A stretch of DNA of 64,000 nt from Lachnospiraceae bacterium (GCA_009774145.1 VSND01000013.1:1-64000), one strand, 5' to 3'. Positions 17,686-26,279 are shown, numbered from the stretch's first letter. Numbers and translations: made by a program. The notes: generated from the sequence alone by a model not told the origin.

Positions 17686-18453
17686 TCAGTTAGATTGATC
17701 GAGGATTTCCTTAATCTTACGGATTTCCCCGGTTGCGGATTCGCTGAAATCATAGGGAGATTTCCCCTGGCGGTCCGCATCGATCACTTCCGTGTTATAG
17801 TGGATAAATCCAAGTAAATCTTCCGCCGGGATCCTGGAACGGATAAATTCTTCATCTTCCGTACCGCGAACCTTGTTGGCAACTACCCGTACCTGCCGGA
17901 TTCCAAGATCATCGGCAAGACGCCGAACATTCTTGTAGGTCTGTACGCTCCTTGCTCCGGGTTCGATCACAACAATGAACTGTTCCATGGATTCACAGGT
18001 TCCCCGCCCCAGATGCTCCAGGCCGGCCTCCATATCCATAATGACCACATCATTGCTTCTGAGGATCAGATGGTTGATGATCCGTCTGAGCATCACATGC
18101 TCCGGACAGACGCATCCGCCCCCGCCCGTCTCCACGGTACCCAGAAGGAGAAGCTTGACGCCGTTGCAGGTTTTACTGTACGTATCCGGAATGTCGTCCA
18201 CTTTCGGATTCAGTTTGTAAAACTGATTGTCCTCTCCGGCTCCGGTACGCTCTTCCACCAGCTTCCGCATCTTACTGATGGGAAGGATGGAATCCAGCAC
18301 ATCCTCCGGAAATCCAAGCGCCAGCCCCAGATTGGCATCCGGGTCCACATCTGCGGCGAGAACCGTCCGTCCTTCCTCTGCATATAATCGTGCAAGCGTT
18401 GCTGCAAAGGTGGTCTTTCCGACTCCGCCCTTTCCGGTAATTGCTATCTTCAA
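17686..18453 (-). CDS. Nickel-insertion ATPase, CooC/AcsF family (copy 1)
   Basis: The protein has 255 residues, a MinD-like P-loop ATPase with deviant Walker A GKGGVGKTT at residues 7-15, LAADVDPDANLG, and the metal-binding CxC motif in GGGCVCPEHVMLR. Such proteins load nickel into CO dehydrogenase (CooC) or acetyl-CoA synthase (AcsF). Its position between acsB and cooS leaves open which is its client. The start codon is TTG at 18453, supported by GGAGGG seven bases upstream. Confidence 0.9.
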   Translation of the reverse strand: MKIAITGKGGVGKTTFAATLARLYAEEGRTVLAADVDPDANLGLALGFPEDVLDSILPISKMRKLVEERTGAGEDNQFYKLNPKVDDIPDTYSKTCNGVKLLLLGTVETGGGGCVCPEHVMLRRIINHLILRSNDVVIMDMEAGLEHLGRGTCESMEQFIVVIEPGARSVQTYKNVRRLADDLGIRQVRVVANKVRGTEDEEFIRSRIPAEDLLGFIHYNTEVIDADRQGKSPYDFSESATGEIRKIKEILDQSN

Positions 18454-18508
18454 TGTCTTACCCTCCGGTCAAAAATTTACTCTTCTTTCATATGAAATAT
18501 CGAAATGA

Positions 18509-20401
18509 TCAGATACCAAGTGCTGTTCTCTTCTCTTCGATTCTCTCGATCATCAGATCAACCAGCTTCTCGATATCCGGTTCTACCGTATAAGCAGCCT
18601 CTACCCAGTCGCGAACGCCGCTGGTCAGAAGTTCCTGCATCTGCGTAGAACCGCTTACATACGGGTCTACACCAAGGAAGGTGTCGATACCGGTGGAAAC
18701 TACGTAGTTACCGATGGAAACTGCCTTCTCGGACATCCACTCAGGAGCGCATCCAACAGCCGGAAGCTGAGAAATGTTCAGGCCGGAATCCTTGGCAAGT
18801 TCTGAAACAAGGATCATCATACGGCTGATATCCACACAGGAACCCATATGTAATACCGGCGGAATGTCTGCCAGTTCGCACACGCGCTTCAAGCCTGCAC
18901 CGCACAGATCTTTCGCTCTCTTGTCCATCAGACCGGCTTTTGCCGCTGCCTGTGCCGCACAGCCGGATGCGATGACAACGATATCGTTGGCAAGAAGCTT
19001 CTTCATCAGTTCAATATGAGCGGTATCCGGACGGATCTTCGGATTGTTACATCCAACCATGGCCACTGCACCGCGGATAACACCGGAGGTGATACACTCC
19101 AGCAGAGGTTTGGTCGTTCCAAGCTCATCCACCTGAGAGTTCGTAACGCCGTCAAGCACCTTTACGATAGCTTCTACAGAATAACCAACGGTTGCTTTCT
19201 GCTTCATATCCGGGATATGTACCAGTTCCGGTTTACGGTTCTTGAAGTTGTCGCAGGCCAGTTTCACGATCTGTTTTGCCTTCTCTGCAGCGGTTCCTAC
19301 CGTAAAGTGGATATACTCGGAATCCGGCATCTGAGCGATTGCGGAAGTCGTGATGAATTTGGTATGGAAACATTTGCTCAGAGGTCCAAGTGCCGGGAAG
19401 ATACACTGTACGTCTACAACGATCGCCTCGCAGGCGCCGGTCAGAACCACGTTTTCCTGCTGCAGGAAATTACCCGCCATTGGAATACCGCGGCGCATGG
19501 CAACCTCGTTGGAAGTACAGCAGACACCGGATACGGTGATGCCCTTTGCACCAACGGATTTTGCATAGGCAATCAGCTCCGGATCATCTGCATATTCGCA
19601 GATCATCTCGGAAAGCGACGGATCATGTCCGTGAACTACGATATTAACGTTGTCAGCATTCATAACGCCAAGGTTTGCTTCGGTATCAATGGGCTTCGGA
19701 GTGCCGAACAGGACATCGGAGAACTCCGTACCGCACATGGAACCGCCCCAGCCATCGCCAAGACCTGCACGGAAGGACTGACGAACCAGAGCTTCCGGTT
19801 TGGAAGAACATCCCATATGACTCATATGCAGAGAACAGGATACCTCACGGTCAATAGCCCGCGGTGTAATTCCTTCTCTCTCCCAGATCTCCTGGGTATG
19901 CTTCGGTGCACGCTGTACCCAGCGCTGGAAGCCGAACGGTTTACCATACTCAAGAAGCGCCAGCTCTGCCACTTCATGAGCCAGATCATAGATATCTTTT
20001 CCTTCGGTCTCAACGCCCCACTCTTTTGCGATGCGGATGAGCTTCTCAGGATCTTTTACTTTATAAGCTCCGTCGGGAGCAGATGCATACAGCGTATGGC
20101 AGATCTCACGGCCGTGATCGGAGTGAGTTGCAGCGCCGCCTGCAGTAAATTTCAGATAGTTACGTCCTACGATACCATGAGCGTCGCATCCGCAGATTCC
20201 TCTCGGAGCCTTCGGAGTGATACGGCATGGTCCCATAGCACAGATACGGCAGCAGATACCCTGCTCACCGAATTTACAATGTGGCGTCTGGTTCTTTACA
20301 CGGAACTGCCAGGCGTCAGCACCAACCTTGGCGCCGGTTTCCAGCAGTCTGTTAGTAGCGGCTTCGAACTCTTCAACTGTTGTTAATTTAAAGTCTCCCA
20401 T
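18509..20401 (-). CDS. cooS: Carbon monoxide dehydrogenase catalytic subunit
   Basis: The protein has 630 residues (also called AcsA). N-terminal cysteines for the shared D-cluster and the B-cluster are present (Cys42, 50, 51, 54, 59, 70, 72; CCRICAMGPC and GICGCDAHG), as is the histidine tunnel segment IVVHGHDPSLSE and the C-cluster ligand context SGVCCTSNEV. It reduces CO2 to CO for acetyl-CoA synthase, or oxidises CO. AAGGAG precedes the start. Its neighbours are acsB, two CooC ATPases and a CooT-like protein, which mark it as the ACS-partner CODH rather than a stand-alone one. Confidence 0.97.
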   Translation of the reverse strand: MGDFKLTTVEEFEAATNRLLETGAKVGADAWQFRVKNQTPHCKFGEQGICCRICAMGPCRITPKAPRGICGCDAHGIVGRNYLKFTAGGAATHSDHGREICHTLYASAPDGAYKVKDPEKLIRIAKEWGVETEGKDIYDLAHEVAELALLEYGKPFGFQRWVQRAPKHTQEIWEREGITPRAIDREVSCSLHMSHMGCSSKPEALVRQSFRAGLGDGWGGSMCGTEFSDVLFGTPKPIDTEANLGVMNADNVNIVVHGHDPSLSEMICEYADDPELIAYAKSVGAKGITVSGVCCTSNEVAMRRGIPMAGNFLQQENVVLTGACEAIVVDVQCIFPALGPLSKCFHTKFITTSAIAQMPDSEYIHFTVGTAAEKAKQIVKLACDNFKNRKPELVHIPDMKQKATVGYSVEAIVKVLDGVTNSQVDELGTTKPLLECITSGVIRGAVAMVGCNNPKIRPDTAHIELMKKLLANDIVVIASGCAAQAAAKAGLMDKRAKDLCGAGLKRVCELADIPPVLHMGSCVDISRMMILVSELAKDSGLNISQLPAVGCAPEWMSEKAVSIGNYVVSTGIDTFLGVDPYVSGSTQMQELLTSGVRDWVEAAYTVEPDIEKLVDLMIERIEEKRTALGI

Positions 20402-20428
20402 ATAAATCTCCTTTTTTGCAGTTCTGGA

Positions 20429-21199
20429 TTAGAGTTCCAGACTGTCAATAATCTTGTATAATGCCTGTCTTACAGGATTGTCTGACGGAAGCCGGGTTGT
20501 CGGAGTACCGGCACTGTCAAACTCATATACACCATCGTCCTGGGGCACTACCCCAAGAAGCGTCAGTTCCTGTTTCTGAACCTCTTCCTGAATACCTTCA
20601 TTCAGGACACCCCCGGGTGCCCGGTTCACAATCAAGCCGACTTTCTTCGGCTTCAGTCCGCATTCCGGAATCAGCCGGGCGATCCTGCCCACGGCCTGAA
20701 CTCCTCTGCGGGAACAGTCGCTCACCAGAATCACAACATCTACATTCGGAAGGATTCCGCGGCTGATATGCTCCATACCCGCCTCATTGTCAACAACCAC
20801 ATAATTATAGTGCTGTGCGCGTCTGGCAACCTGGGTTGACAACAGTCCGTTGACAAAACAGTAACAGCCTTTTCCCTGTGTATGTCCCATGACCAGCAGG
20901 TCGTAGTCATCTTCCTCCACCAGAGAAGAATCAAATTTGAACTCCGCATAGTCCTGCTTGGACATCCCCGGAGGAATGGGACTCACATCCGCCATCTCGG
21001 CTTTTGCGATCTCTTCACGGATATCACCGAGCGTCATATCCACTTCCACTCCAAGCACTTCGTTCAGATTGGAATTCGCATCTGCATCCACCGCCAGGAT
21101 CGGTCCTTTTTTCTGTTCTGCTAAATACTGAATCAGCATGCCGGTCAATGTGGTCTTGCCCACACCGCCCTTGCCTGCTACTGCTATTGTTTGCGGCAT
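20429..21199 (-). CDS. cooC: Nickel-insertion ATPase, CooC family (copy 2)
   Basis: The protein has 256 residues. Walker A is GKGGVGKTT at 8-16, followed by LAVDADANSNLNEVLG, a CxC motif in GKGCYCFVNGLLS, and DNEAGMEHISRG. It diverges clearly from copy 1, so the two probably serve different clients (CODH against ACS), but which is which cannot be read from sequence alone. It is directly upstream of cooS, with GGAG eight bases before the ATG. Confidence 0.9.
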   Translation of the reverse strand: MPQTIAVAGKGGVGKTTLTGMLIQYLAEQKKGPILAVDADANSNLNEVLGVEVDMTLGDIREEIAKAEMADVSPIPPGMSKQDYAEFKFDSSLVEEDDYDLLVMGHTQGKGCYCFVNGLLSTQVARRAQHYNYVVVDNEAGMEHISRGILPNVDVVILVSDCSRRGVQAVGRIARLIPECGLKPKKVGLIVNRAPGGVLNEGIQEEVQKQELTLLGVVPQDDGVYEFDSAGTPTTRLPSDNPVRQALYKIIDSLEL

Positions 21200-21523
21200 A
21201 TCGTCATCTCCTACATTCTAAAATCTTTTCAACCATACAAGCGTGTGTATTCCGGGCCTGTCAGCAGTCTCCGACCAGTCTTCTTCCGCTTCATCCGCAT
21301 CGAATGGCTCCCTGCCGGACGGGATTTATGGAAGATACAGTTCCGGAAAATTATCTCGCAGAGTTTACGCGGCATTACGCAGCCGCCGCAAAAATCGTCG
21401 TGTTGATGGTGGCTGTCTGAAGAATCTCTGTGCCCGTATCCGTCTCTGGTGGAAAAACTTCAAAGTAAACAGGCACATTCTGTTTCATTACATCTGACAG
21501 CCTTACTGTTATCTACCTCCATT
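21200..21523 (-). other. 324-base gap between the cooT-like gene and cooC2 with small ORFs of uncertain status
   Basis: No recognisable gene, clear terminator or TATAAT promoter was found. On the minus strand a 37-codon ORF (ATG near 21486, starting MKQNVPVYFEVFPPETDT) overlaps a 20-codon ORF (starting MEVDNSKAV) that has cysteines near its end. A third, basic ORF follows (starting MPRKLCEIIF). None has a convincing ribosome site. This may be a decayed gene or an untranslated spacer. Confidence 0.35.
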
Positions 21524-21742
21524 CTATATTAAATTTGCAATTGAAACCTGTTCCTCCATACAGTTGATCTTTACAACTGAATTCGCAAGGTCTACCATGG
21601 ATATGGTTCCCTCCACCGTGATTTCGCCGCCCATGATGTCGCGGATACGGATTACATTCCCCTCCACGTCAAGGCGGCTTGCATTTTTGATCAGGATGCT
21701 TTCGCTCTCCTTCTTTTTACCATATACTGTTGCAAGACACAT
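21524..21742 (-). CDS. CooT-like nickel-binding protein
   Basis: The protein has 72 residues, a small beta-barrel-like sequence beginning MCLATVY. The conserved second-position cysteine is the nickel ligand described for Rhodospirillum CooT. GGAGG lies nine bases upstream. Placement between the His-rich protein and the CODH genes supports a part in nickel delivery to CooS or AcsB. The match covers the whole CooT length. Confidence 0.85.
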   Translation of the reverse strand: MCLATVYGKKKESESILIKNASRLDVEGNVIRIRDIMGGEITVEGTISMVDLANSVVKINCMEEQVSIANLI

Positions 21743-21800
21743 TGGTCCATACCTCCTGCTTCAAGTTCTGCAGACCACCGTCAAAAACGATAAGGATCTG

Positions 21801-22196
21801 CTATACCAGTGAAAGTGCGATGGACAGTCTCATATTGCCTTTCTCAAAATCCTCCACACCCTTCTCAATCTGAGCGGCAGCTTCCTCCTTGCCCTGCTCT
21901 CTTAAGTGCTTCGCAATGACAGCAAGCTCCTGTGCATGGTGCTTATTGTGGTCCAGCATATATGCCAGCACCGCCGTATCCTCATCCTTCGGATGATCTC
22001 CGTGATCATGTCCGCAGTGGTCATGGGTATGACCGCCGCATCCGCCGCAGTGGTCATGATCATGTTCGTGCTCATGGCCTTCTTCATGACTGTGCGCATG
22101 CGTATGAACCGTATCACCATGTGTATGCTCGTGGGTGTGCTCATGCCCGCCGCAGCCGCATCCACAGTGCGTATGCTCTTCATTGGTTAAATGCAT
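21801..22196 (-). CDS. Histidine-rich metal-binding protein, probable nickel store or chaperone
   Basis: The protein has 131 residues. The first 68 hold 23 histidines and 6 cysteines in HTH, HEH and CGG patterns (residues 2-68). The remainder is a helical domain (about 72-131; ending KGNMRLSIALSLV). This resembles the CooJ idea of a nickel buffer next to CODH, but with the His tract at the N-terminus rather than the C-terminus, so it is at most an analogue. AGGAGGGG precedes the ATG. It is the first gene of the operon with the cooT-like gene, behind a promoter with a G/C-tract dyad. Confidence 0.82.
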   Translation of the reverse strand: MHLTNEEHTHCGCGCGGHEHTHEHTHGDTVHTHAHSHEEGHEHEHDHDHCGGCGGHTHDHCGHDHGDHPKDEDTAVLAYMLDHNKHHAQELAVIAKHLREQGKEEAAAQIEKGVEDFEKGNMRLSIALSLV

Positions 22197-22270
22197 CTAT
22201 TCCCCTCCTTTTCAAGAAAAAAACACATCAAAATTATCGATCTGTTATTTTTTTGTCATTGTTTATTAGC

Positions 22271-22299
22271 ATTATACCCCATGGGGGGATATTTAGCAA
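22271..22299 (-). promoter_or_regulatory. Promoter of the His-rich/cooT/coo operon with CsoR/RcnR-like operator
   Basis: Minus-strand reading gives TTGCTA (22294-22299), a 17-base spacer and TATAAT (22271-22276). The spacer contains the palindrome CCCCATGGGG (22277-22286), flanked by A/T as ATACCCC and GGGGGGATAT. G/C tracts flanked by A/T are the hallmark of operators for CsoR/RcnR-family metal sensors, so metal-responsive repression is a reasonable inference. The regulator gene is not in this window. Confidence 0.6.
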
Positions 22300-22432
22300 G
22301 TGGATTTCTGTTTATTTTCTACAAATATCTGGAAAAATTTTTTGGAAGGCAAAAAAGACGTAAAAAACACTTTGCAACTTCAAAAGTGTCTGCCGGAAGC
22401 AGACTGCTGTTCGTTTTGCAGATACAAAAGCA

Positions 22433-22456
22433 GCCGAAAGCAAAACTGCTTTCGGC
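22433..22456 (-). terminator. Hairpin after metF, probable terminator
   Basis: On the minus strand GCCGAAAGC pairs with GCTTTCGGC around an AGTTTT-type loop, ending 21 bases past the metF stop. The T-rich tail (TGCTTTTG) is short. Confidence 0.6.
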
Positions 22457-22476
22457 CGCCTGAGCATACAGAACGA

Positions 22477-23355
22477 TTAAATTCCGGCTTCCTTCAGAAG
22501 AGCCGGCACCTTGGACTCCCATCCAAGCGCCATGATATGGACACCCTGGCAGTACGGCTTACATTCTTTGATCACGCGTGCCGCGATCTCCACGCCGGTG
22601 ATGCCTGCTTTGGTCTTCTCCTTGTCAGCCGCAAGCTCATCAATCATCTCCTGCGGAACATGGATACCGGCCACGTTGTTGTTCATGAACTTTGCCATAC
22701 CTGCAGACTTCGGAATGATCACGCCAAGCTGAACCGGTTTTCCGAACTGTTTTGCCTTCTCCATGAACTTGATGAACTTCTCCGGCTCGAAGACTGCCTG
22801 TGTCTGGAAATATTCCGCACCTGCGCGGACCTTTCTCTCCATCTTTGCAAGCTGCGCATCTACGGAATCACTGCAGGGGGATACCACTGCACCCTTTGCA
22901 AACTTCGGCGGCTCGCCCACCAGCTTGTTTCCGCCAAGATCTTCACCCTCTTCCAGTTTGCATACCGTATGAATCAGGGATACAGAATCCAGGTCGAAGA
23001 CCGGTTTTGCTCCTTTGTGGTCGCCCAGCTTGATATGGTCTCCGGTCAGAATCAGGAGATTCTCAATCCCAAGCATTGCTGCGCTCAGAAGATCTGACTG
23101 CAGCGCGATCCGGTTTCTGTCGCGGCAGGTCAGCTGATAGATCGGCAGAAGCCCTTCATCCTTCAGCGCCTTACAGGTAGCCAGAGAACCAAGACGCATG
23201 ACAGAAGACTGATTATCTGTTACGTTCACTGCGGTAATGCCGCTCAGATATGTCTTTGCCTCTTCCAGCACATGTTCAATATGGATTCCCTTGGGCGGGC
23301 CTACTTCTGCAGACACTACAAATTCGCCACGTTCAAATAACTCAGTAATTTTCAT
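22477..23355 (-). CDS. metF: Methylenetetrahydrofolate reductase
   Basis: The protein has 292 residues, a flavin TIM-barrel enzyme that reduces methylene-THF to methyl-THF. Segments such as VSAEVGPPKGIHIEHVLEE, GIENLLILTGDH and FQTQAVFEPEKFIKFM fit the MetF family. It is the last gene of rnfC2-metV-metF, the arrangement of the acetogenic complex in which electrons enter through RnfC2 and MetV. The start at 23355 has GGAG upstream. A five-codon longer reading would need a TTG. Confidence 0.94.
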   Translation of the reverse strand: MKITELFERGEFVVSAEVGPPKGIHIEHVLEEAKTYLSGITAVNVTDNQSSVMRLGSLATCKALKDEGLLPIYQLTCRDRNRIALQSDLLSAAMLGIENLLILTGDHIKLGDHKGAKPVFDLDSVSLIHTVCKLEEGEDLGGNKLVGEPPKFAKGAVVSPCSDSVDAQLAKMERKVRAGAEYFQTQAVFEPEKFIKFMEKAKQFGKPVQLGVIIPKSAGMAKFMNNNVAGIHVPQEMIDELAADKEKTKAGITGVEIAARVIKECKPYCQGVHIMALGWESKVPALLKEAGI

Positions 23356-23397
23356 TATATATCGCTCCAATCCTTATATTTTTAGACAGTTTTTCCT

Positions 23398-24015
23398 TTA
23401 AACTTCATCATCCGTTGCGTAATTGCGTATCTGGACCGGGCATTTTAACGCGTCCAGACGTCCGATCTTCTCAAGCCGTCTGTAGATGCGCTCCCAGCCG
23501 CACTCCATATCGGGATCCACTTCGCATCTGCCGTTCTTTGCGCCGCCGCACTGGCCGTTTAACAGGCTCTTGGAACAGGCGGTAATGGGGCAGATCCCTC
23601 CGGTCAGGTTCAGGTAGCACTCGCCGCACTGGCCGCAGTCGTACTCCAGAGGCGTCACACCCTGGAATCCGGGCAGACGGCAGGAATCGCATGCCGCGCA
23701 TACCATCTTGTCTTCCAGATATTCCGCAATGGTCTGTACGCCGACGCCGCAGGAAAATACAAGCACCAGATCGGCAGCTTTGATGGCATCCATATGCTTC
23801 TCAAGGCGAAGCTTCATATTATCCGGATTGCATATGTAATCAGTTGTAATGGTTCCGGTCACGTTCCCGCCTGCAGCCAGCTCTTTCTGGAATTCTGCAG
23901 CTTCTTTTTCCGGGAAATGAACTTCCTTGCATCCCTGGCAGTTGATGATAAAGATTTTCTTTCCATCTACCAGCGATGTGATGGTTTCCTTCGATTTTAA
24001 CTGGGTAATTAGCAT
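23398..24015 (-). CDS. metV: Methylene-THF reductase iron-sulfur/zinc-binding subunit
   Basis: The protein has 205 residues of the MetV family (methylene-THF reductase C-terminal catalytic-type domain). Many cysteines are arranged as IINCQGC, AACDSCR, DCGQCGECYLN, GGICPITAC and QCGGAKNGRC. It links the RnfC2 and MetF subunits. Its start lies one base after the rnfC2 stop, so translation is coupled. It is clearly paralogous to the first 205 residues of the rnfC2 product. Confidence 0.92.
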   Translation of the reverse strand: MLITQLKSKETITSLVDGKKIFIINCQGCKEVHFPEKEAAEFQKELAAGGNVTGTITTDYICNPDNMKLRLEKHMDAIKAADLVLVFSCGVGVQTIAEYLEDKMVCAACDSCRLPGFQGVTPLEYDCGQCGECYLNLTGGICPITACSKSLLNGQCGGAKNGRCEVDPDMECGWERIYRRLEKIGRLDALKCPVQIRNYATDDEV

Positions 24016-24016
24016 A

Positions 24017-25978
24017 TCACTTCATCCCCCTTACTGCATTTTTGCCGGCTTTGATCTTGGTGACTAACGGAATCTTGGAGGAACAGATGTACTCACAGCA
24101 TCTGCATTCGATACAGTCCATGATATTCATGTCCTTGTCGCCCTGCCAGTTCTCTTCATCCGCAAATTTTGCGAAATACAGAGGAGACAGTTCCATCGGA
24201 CAGACATCCGCACAGCGTCCGCACTTGATACACGGCTGTTCCACTGTATGGTCCGTATCCACAACGATGATACCATTGGAGCCCTTCATGATCGGCACGT
24301 TCGTATCCGAAAGGACAAATCCCATCATCGGTCCGCCTGCCTTGATGGTGACGTCATCGCCTGTGATGCCGCCGCAGTAGTCGATCAGATCTTTTGTATT
24401 GGTACCGATCTTTACGATATAGTTGCCCGGTTTCTTTAACTTCTCACCGGTTACGGTTACCACACGCTCTACCAGCGGCATACCCTTCTGGATTGCGTCG
24501 GAGATTGCCTTCGTGGTGCTGATATTGCTTACGACGGCTCCCACATCTGCAGGCAGTCCGCCTCTTGGCACCTGTCTTCCCATCACGCGCTTGATCAGCA
24601 TCTTCTCAGCGCCCTGCGGGTATTTGGTCTTTGCCACGACGACTTCAATGTTGTCAAGCCCGGCCGTCTTTGCCTGCAGCAGTTCAATGGCATCCGGCTT
24701 GTTGTCCTCGATCACAATGATACCCTTTTTCGCGTCTACCGTCTTCACAATGGCCTTCAGGCCGAAGATCACGTCATCTGCAAACTCCAGAAGCACTCTG
24801 TGGTCGGCAGTCAGAAGCGGCTCGCACTCGCAGCCGTTGAGCAGCACTGCATCAATCGGCTTGTTGGGCTTTAATTTGACAGAGGTCGGGAATCCTGCGC
24901 CGCCCATACCGACAATGCCGCTGTCGCGGACAATCTCGATGATCTCGTCCGGAGTAAGGCTGTCAAGGTCTTTATGAGGTTTTACAGATTCGTGCAGAGT
25001 ATTTTTTCCGTCGGACTTAATGACAACAGACAGACATTCGCCTCTTGTGGCATGCCCGTGATTTTCAATGGCAGTGACCGTTCCGCTGACGCTGGAATGG
25101 ACTGGAGCACTGATAAATCCTGCCTGCTCGCCGATCACCTGACCGACTTTTACCGTATCGCCAACCTGAACTACCGGATTGGAAGGAGCGCCTGCATGCA
25201 TGGACAGAGGAATGACCACCGTCTCCGGATCCGGGAATCTCTGAAGCGCAATATGCTCCGTAAATTCTTTCCGCTCTGACGGATGAACACCGCCGTAATA
25301 GCCTTCCAGTCTGTTCTCACGGATGGATTTCACATAATCATTCACAAACTTGAAATCAACTTTGGAGTAATCTCTGAGCTGAACCGGCTGATCCAGGAAT
25401 TCAGAAAGACGACCCTGTTTTTCCAGTCTTCTGTAGATCTTCTCCCATGCACAGTCCTTGTTGGGATCCACTTCGCATTTTCCGTTCTTCGCACCGCCGC
25501 ACTGACCGTTGACCAGGCTCTTGGAGCAGTCAATGATCGGGCAGATGCCGCCGGTCACATTCAGATAACACTGTGCGCATGCATCACAGCTCTTCTTCGT
25601 CAGAGCCATGCCGTGATGTCCTGTATAATTCAGGGAATCACTGGCTGCAAAGACTGATTTTCCTGTCAGATCCGCAACGGTCTGGATGCCCAGGCCGCAG
25701 GAAGCCACAAGGATATGCTCTGTTCCTTCCGGGATCATATCCTGTAATTTTCTCCCTGTCTGGGTGCTGTTGCACAGGAAATCCACGCTTGCAGTGCCTG
25801 TGACTGTCTTTCCCTGTTCGGTGACAAGCTTCTCAAGCTCGCCGCATTCTGGTTCGTCAATGGTTTCGAATTCCTTGAAGCACTTGTTGCAGGCAATGAT
25901 AAACAGGTTGTCTTTATCAGCCAGTACCGACGCCAGTTCATCGCTGCTTTTCAACTTATACTTAGTATAGTTTTCCAA
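24017..25978 (-). CDS. rnfC2: RnfC2-type NADH-binding subunit of methylene-THF reductase, with N-terminal MetV-like domain
   Basis: The protein has 653 residues. Residues 1-205 are a MetV-like domain (ACDACAQCYLN type cysteines, QCGGAKNGKCEVD). Then follow an RnfC barrel-sandwich region (about 230-330), an NADH/FMN-binding domain with GMGGAGFPTSVKL, an SLBB-like segment, and two [4Fe-4S] motifs (Cys583, 586, 589, 593 and Cys622, 625, 628, 632). It should pass electrons from NADH toward MetV and MetF. The start codon is TTG at 25978 with AAGGTGAG upstream. It is the promoter-proximal gene of the operon. Confidence 0.92.
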   Translation of the reverse strand: MENYTKYKLKSSDELASVLADKDNLFIIACNKCFKEFETIDEPECGELEKLVTEQGKTVTGTASVDFLCNSTQTGRKLQDMIPEGTEHILVASCGLGIQTVADLTGKSVFAASDSLNYTGHHGMALTKKSCDACAQCYLNVTGGICPIIDCSKSLVNGQCGGAKNGKCEVDPNKDCAWEKIYRRLEKQGRLSEFLDQPVQLRDYSKVDFKFVNDYVKSIRENRLEGYYGGVHPSERKEFTEHIALQRFPDPETVVIPLSMHAGAPSNPVVQVGDTVKVGQVIGEQAGFISAPVHSSVSGTVTAIENHGHATRGECLSVVIKSDGKNTLHESVKPHKDLDSLTPDEIIEIVRDSGIVGMGGAGFPTSVKLKPNKPIDAVLLNGCECEPLLTADHRVLLEFADDVIFGLKAIVKTVDAKKGIIVIEDNKPDAIELLQAKTAGLDNIEVVVAKTKYPQGAEKMLIKRVMGRQVPRGGLPADVGAVVSNISTTKAISDAIQKGMPLVERVVTVTGEKLKKPGNYIVKIGTNTKDLIDYCGGITGDDVTIKAGGPMMGFVLSDTNVPIMKGSNGIIVVDTDHTVEQPCIKCGRCADVCPMELSPLYFAKFADEENWQGDKDMNIMDCIECRCCEYICSSKIPLVTKIKAGKNAVRGMK

Positions 25979-26110
25979 TTGCTCACCTTCCTTATCTTAT
26001 TTTATTTGCAAAACCGATCCTTATCCGTTTTTGTCCTTTTTCAGCCTCTGCACTTTGATGAAAAAGAACCGTCAGCAAATAAGACCGTTTTGTATTTTAA
26101 CACCGCTTTC

Positions 26111-26144
26111 AGTATAATACATATTCACCATATTTTCCAGTCAA
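26111..26144 (-). promoter_or_regulatory. Possible promoter of rnfC2-metV-metF
   Basis: In the 301-base A/T-rich gap, the minus strand has TTGACT (complement of 26139-26144) and TATTAT/TATACT boxes (26111-26119) about 19-22 bases away. The spacing is longer than ideal. The rest of the gap holds a terminator at 26201-26243 and no gene. Confidence 0.35.
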
Positions 26145-26200
26145 AATATATATTTTTTTGTAAATTTTTTTTGTCGGTGATGTGAAAAGATTTCATTTGC

Positions 26201-26243
26201 CAAAAATGCCCTGAAAAACAGCCGGGGTGCTGTCTTTCAGAGC
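26201..26243 (-). terminator. Intrinsic terminator after the MerR gene
   Basis: On the minus strand a 15-base stem (GCTCTGAAAGACAGC with GCTGTTTTTCAGGGC, two mismatches) is followed by ATTTTTG. It starts 37 bases past the merR stop. Confidence 0.75.
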
Positions 26244-26279
26244 GTTTTTACAGTGTTTTTCTGCCTGCAGGCAGTCTCT

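Noticed and set aside
19016..20386. 456-codon open frame on the plus strand opposite cooS
   Set aside because: It is antisense to an unmistakable CO dehydrogenase, with no protein features of its own.
21902..22190. Met/Thr-rich and Ala/Met-rich frames overlapping the His-rich gene
   Set aside because: They arise from CAT/CAC repeats read out of frame; only the His-rich frame has a ribosome site and a non-repetitive domain.
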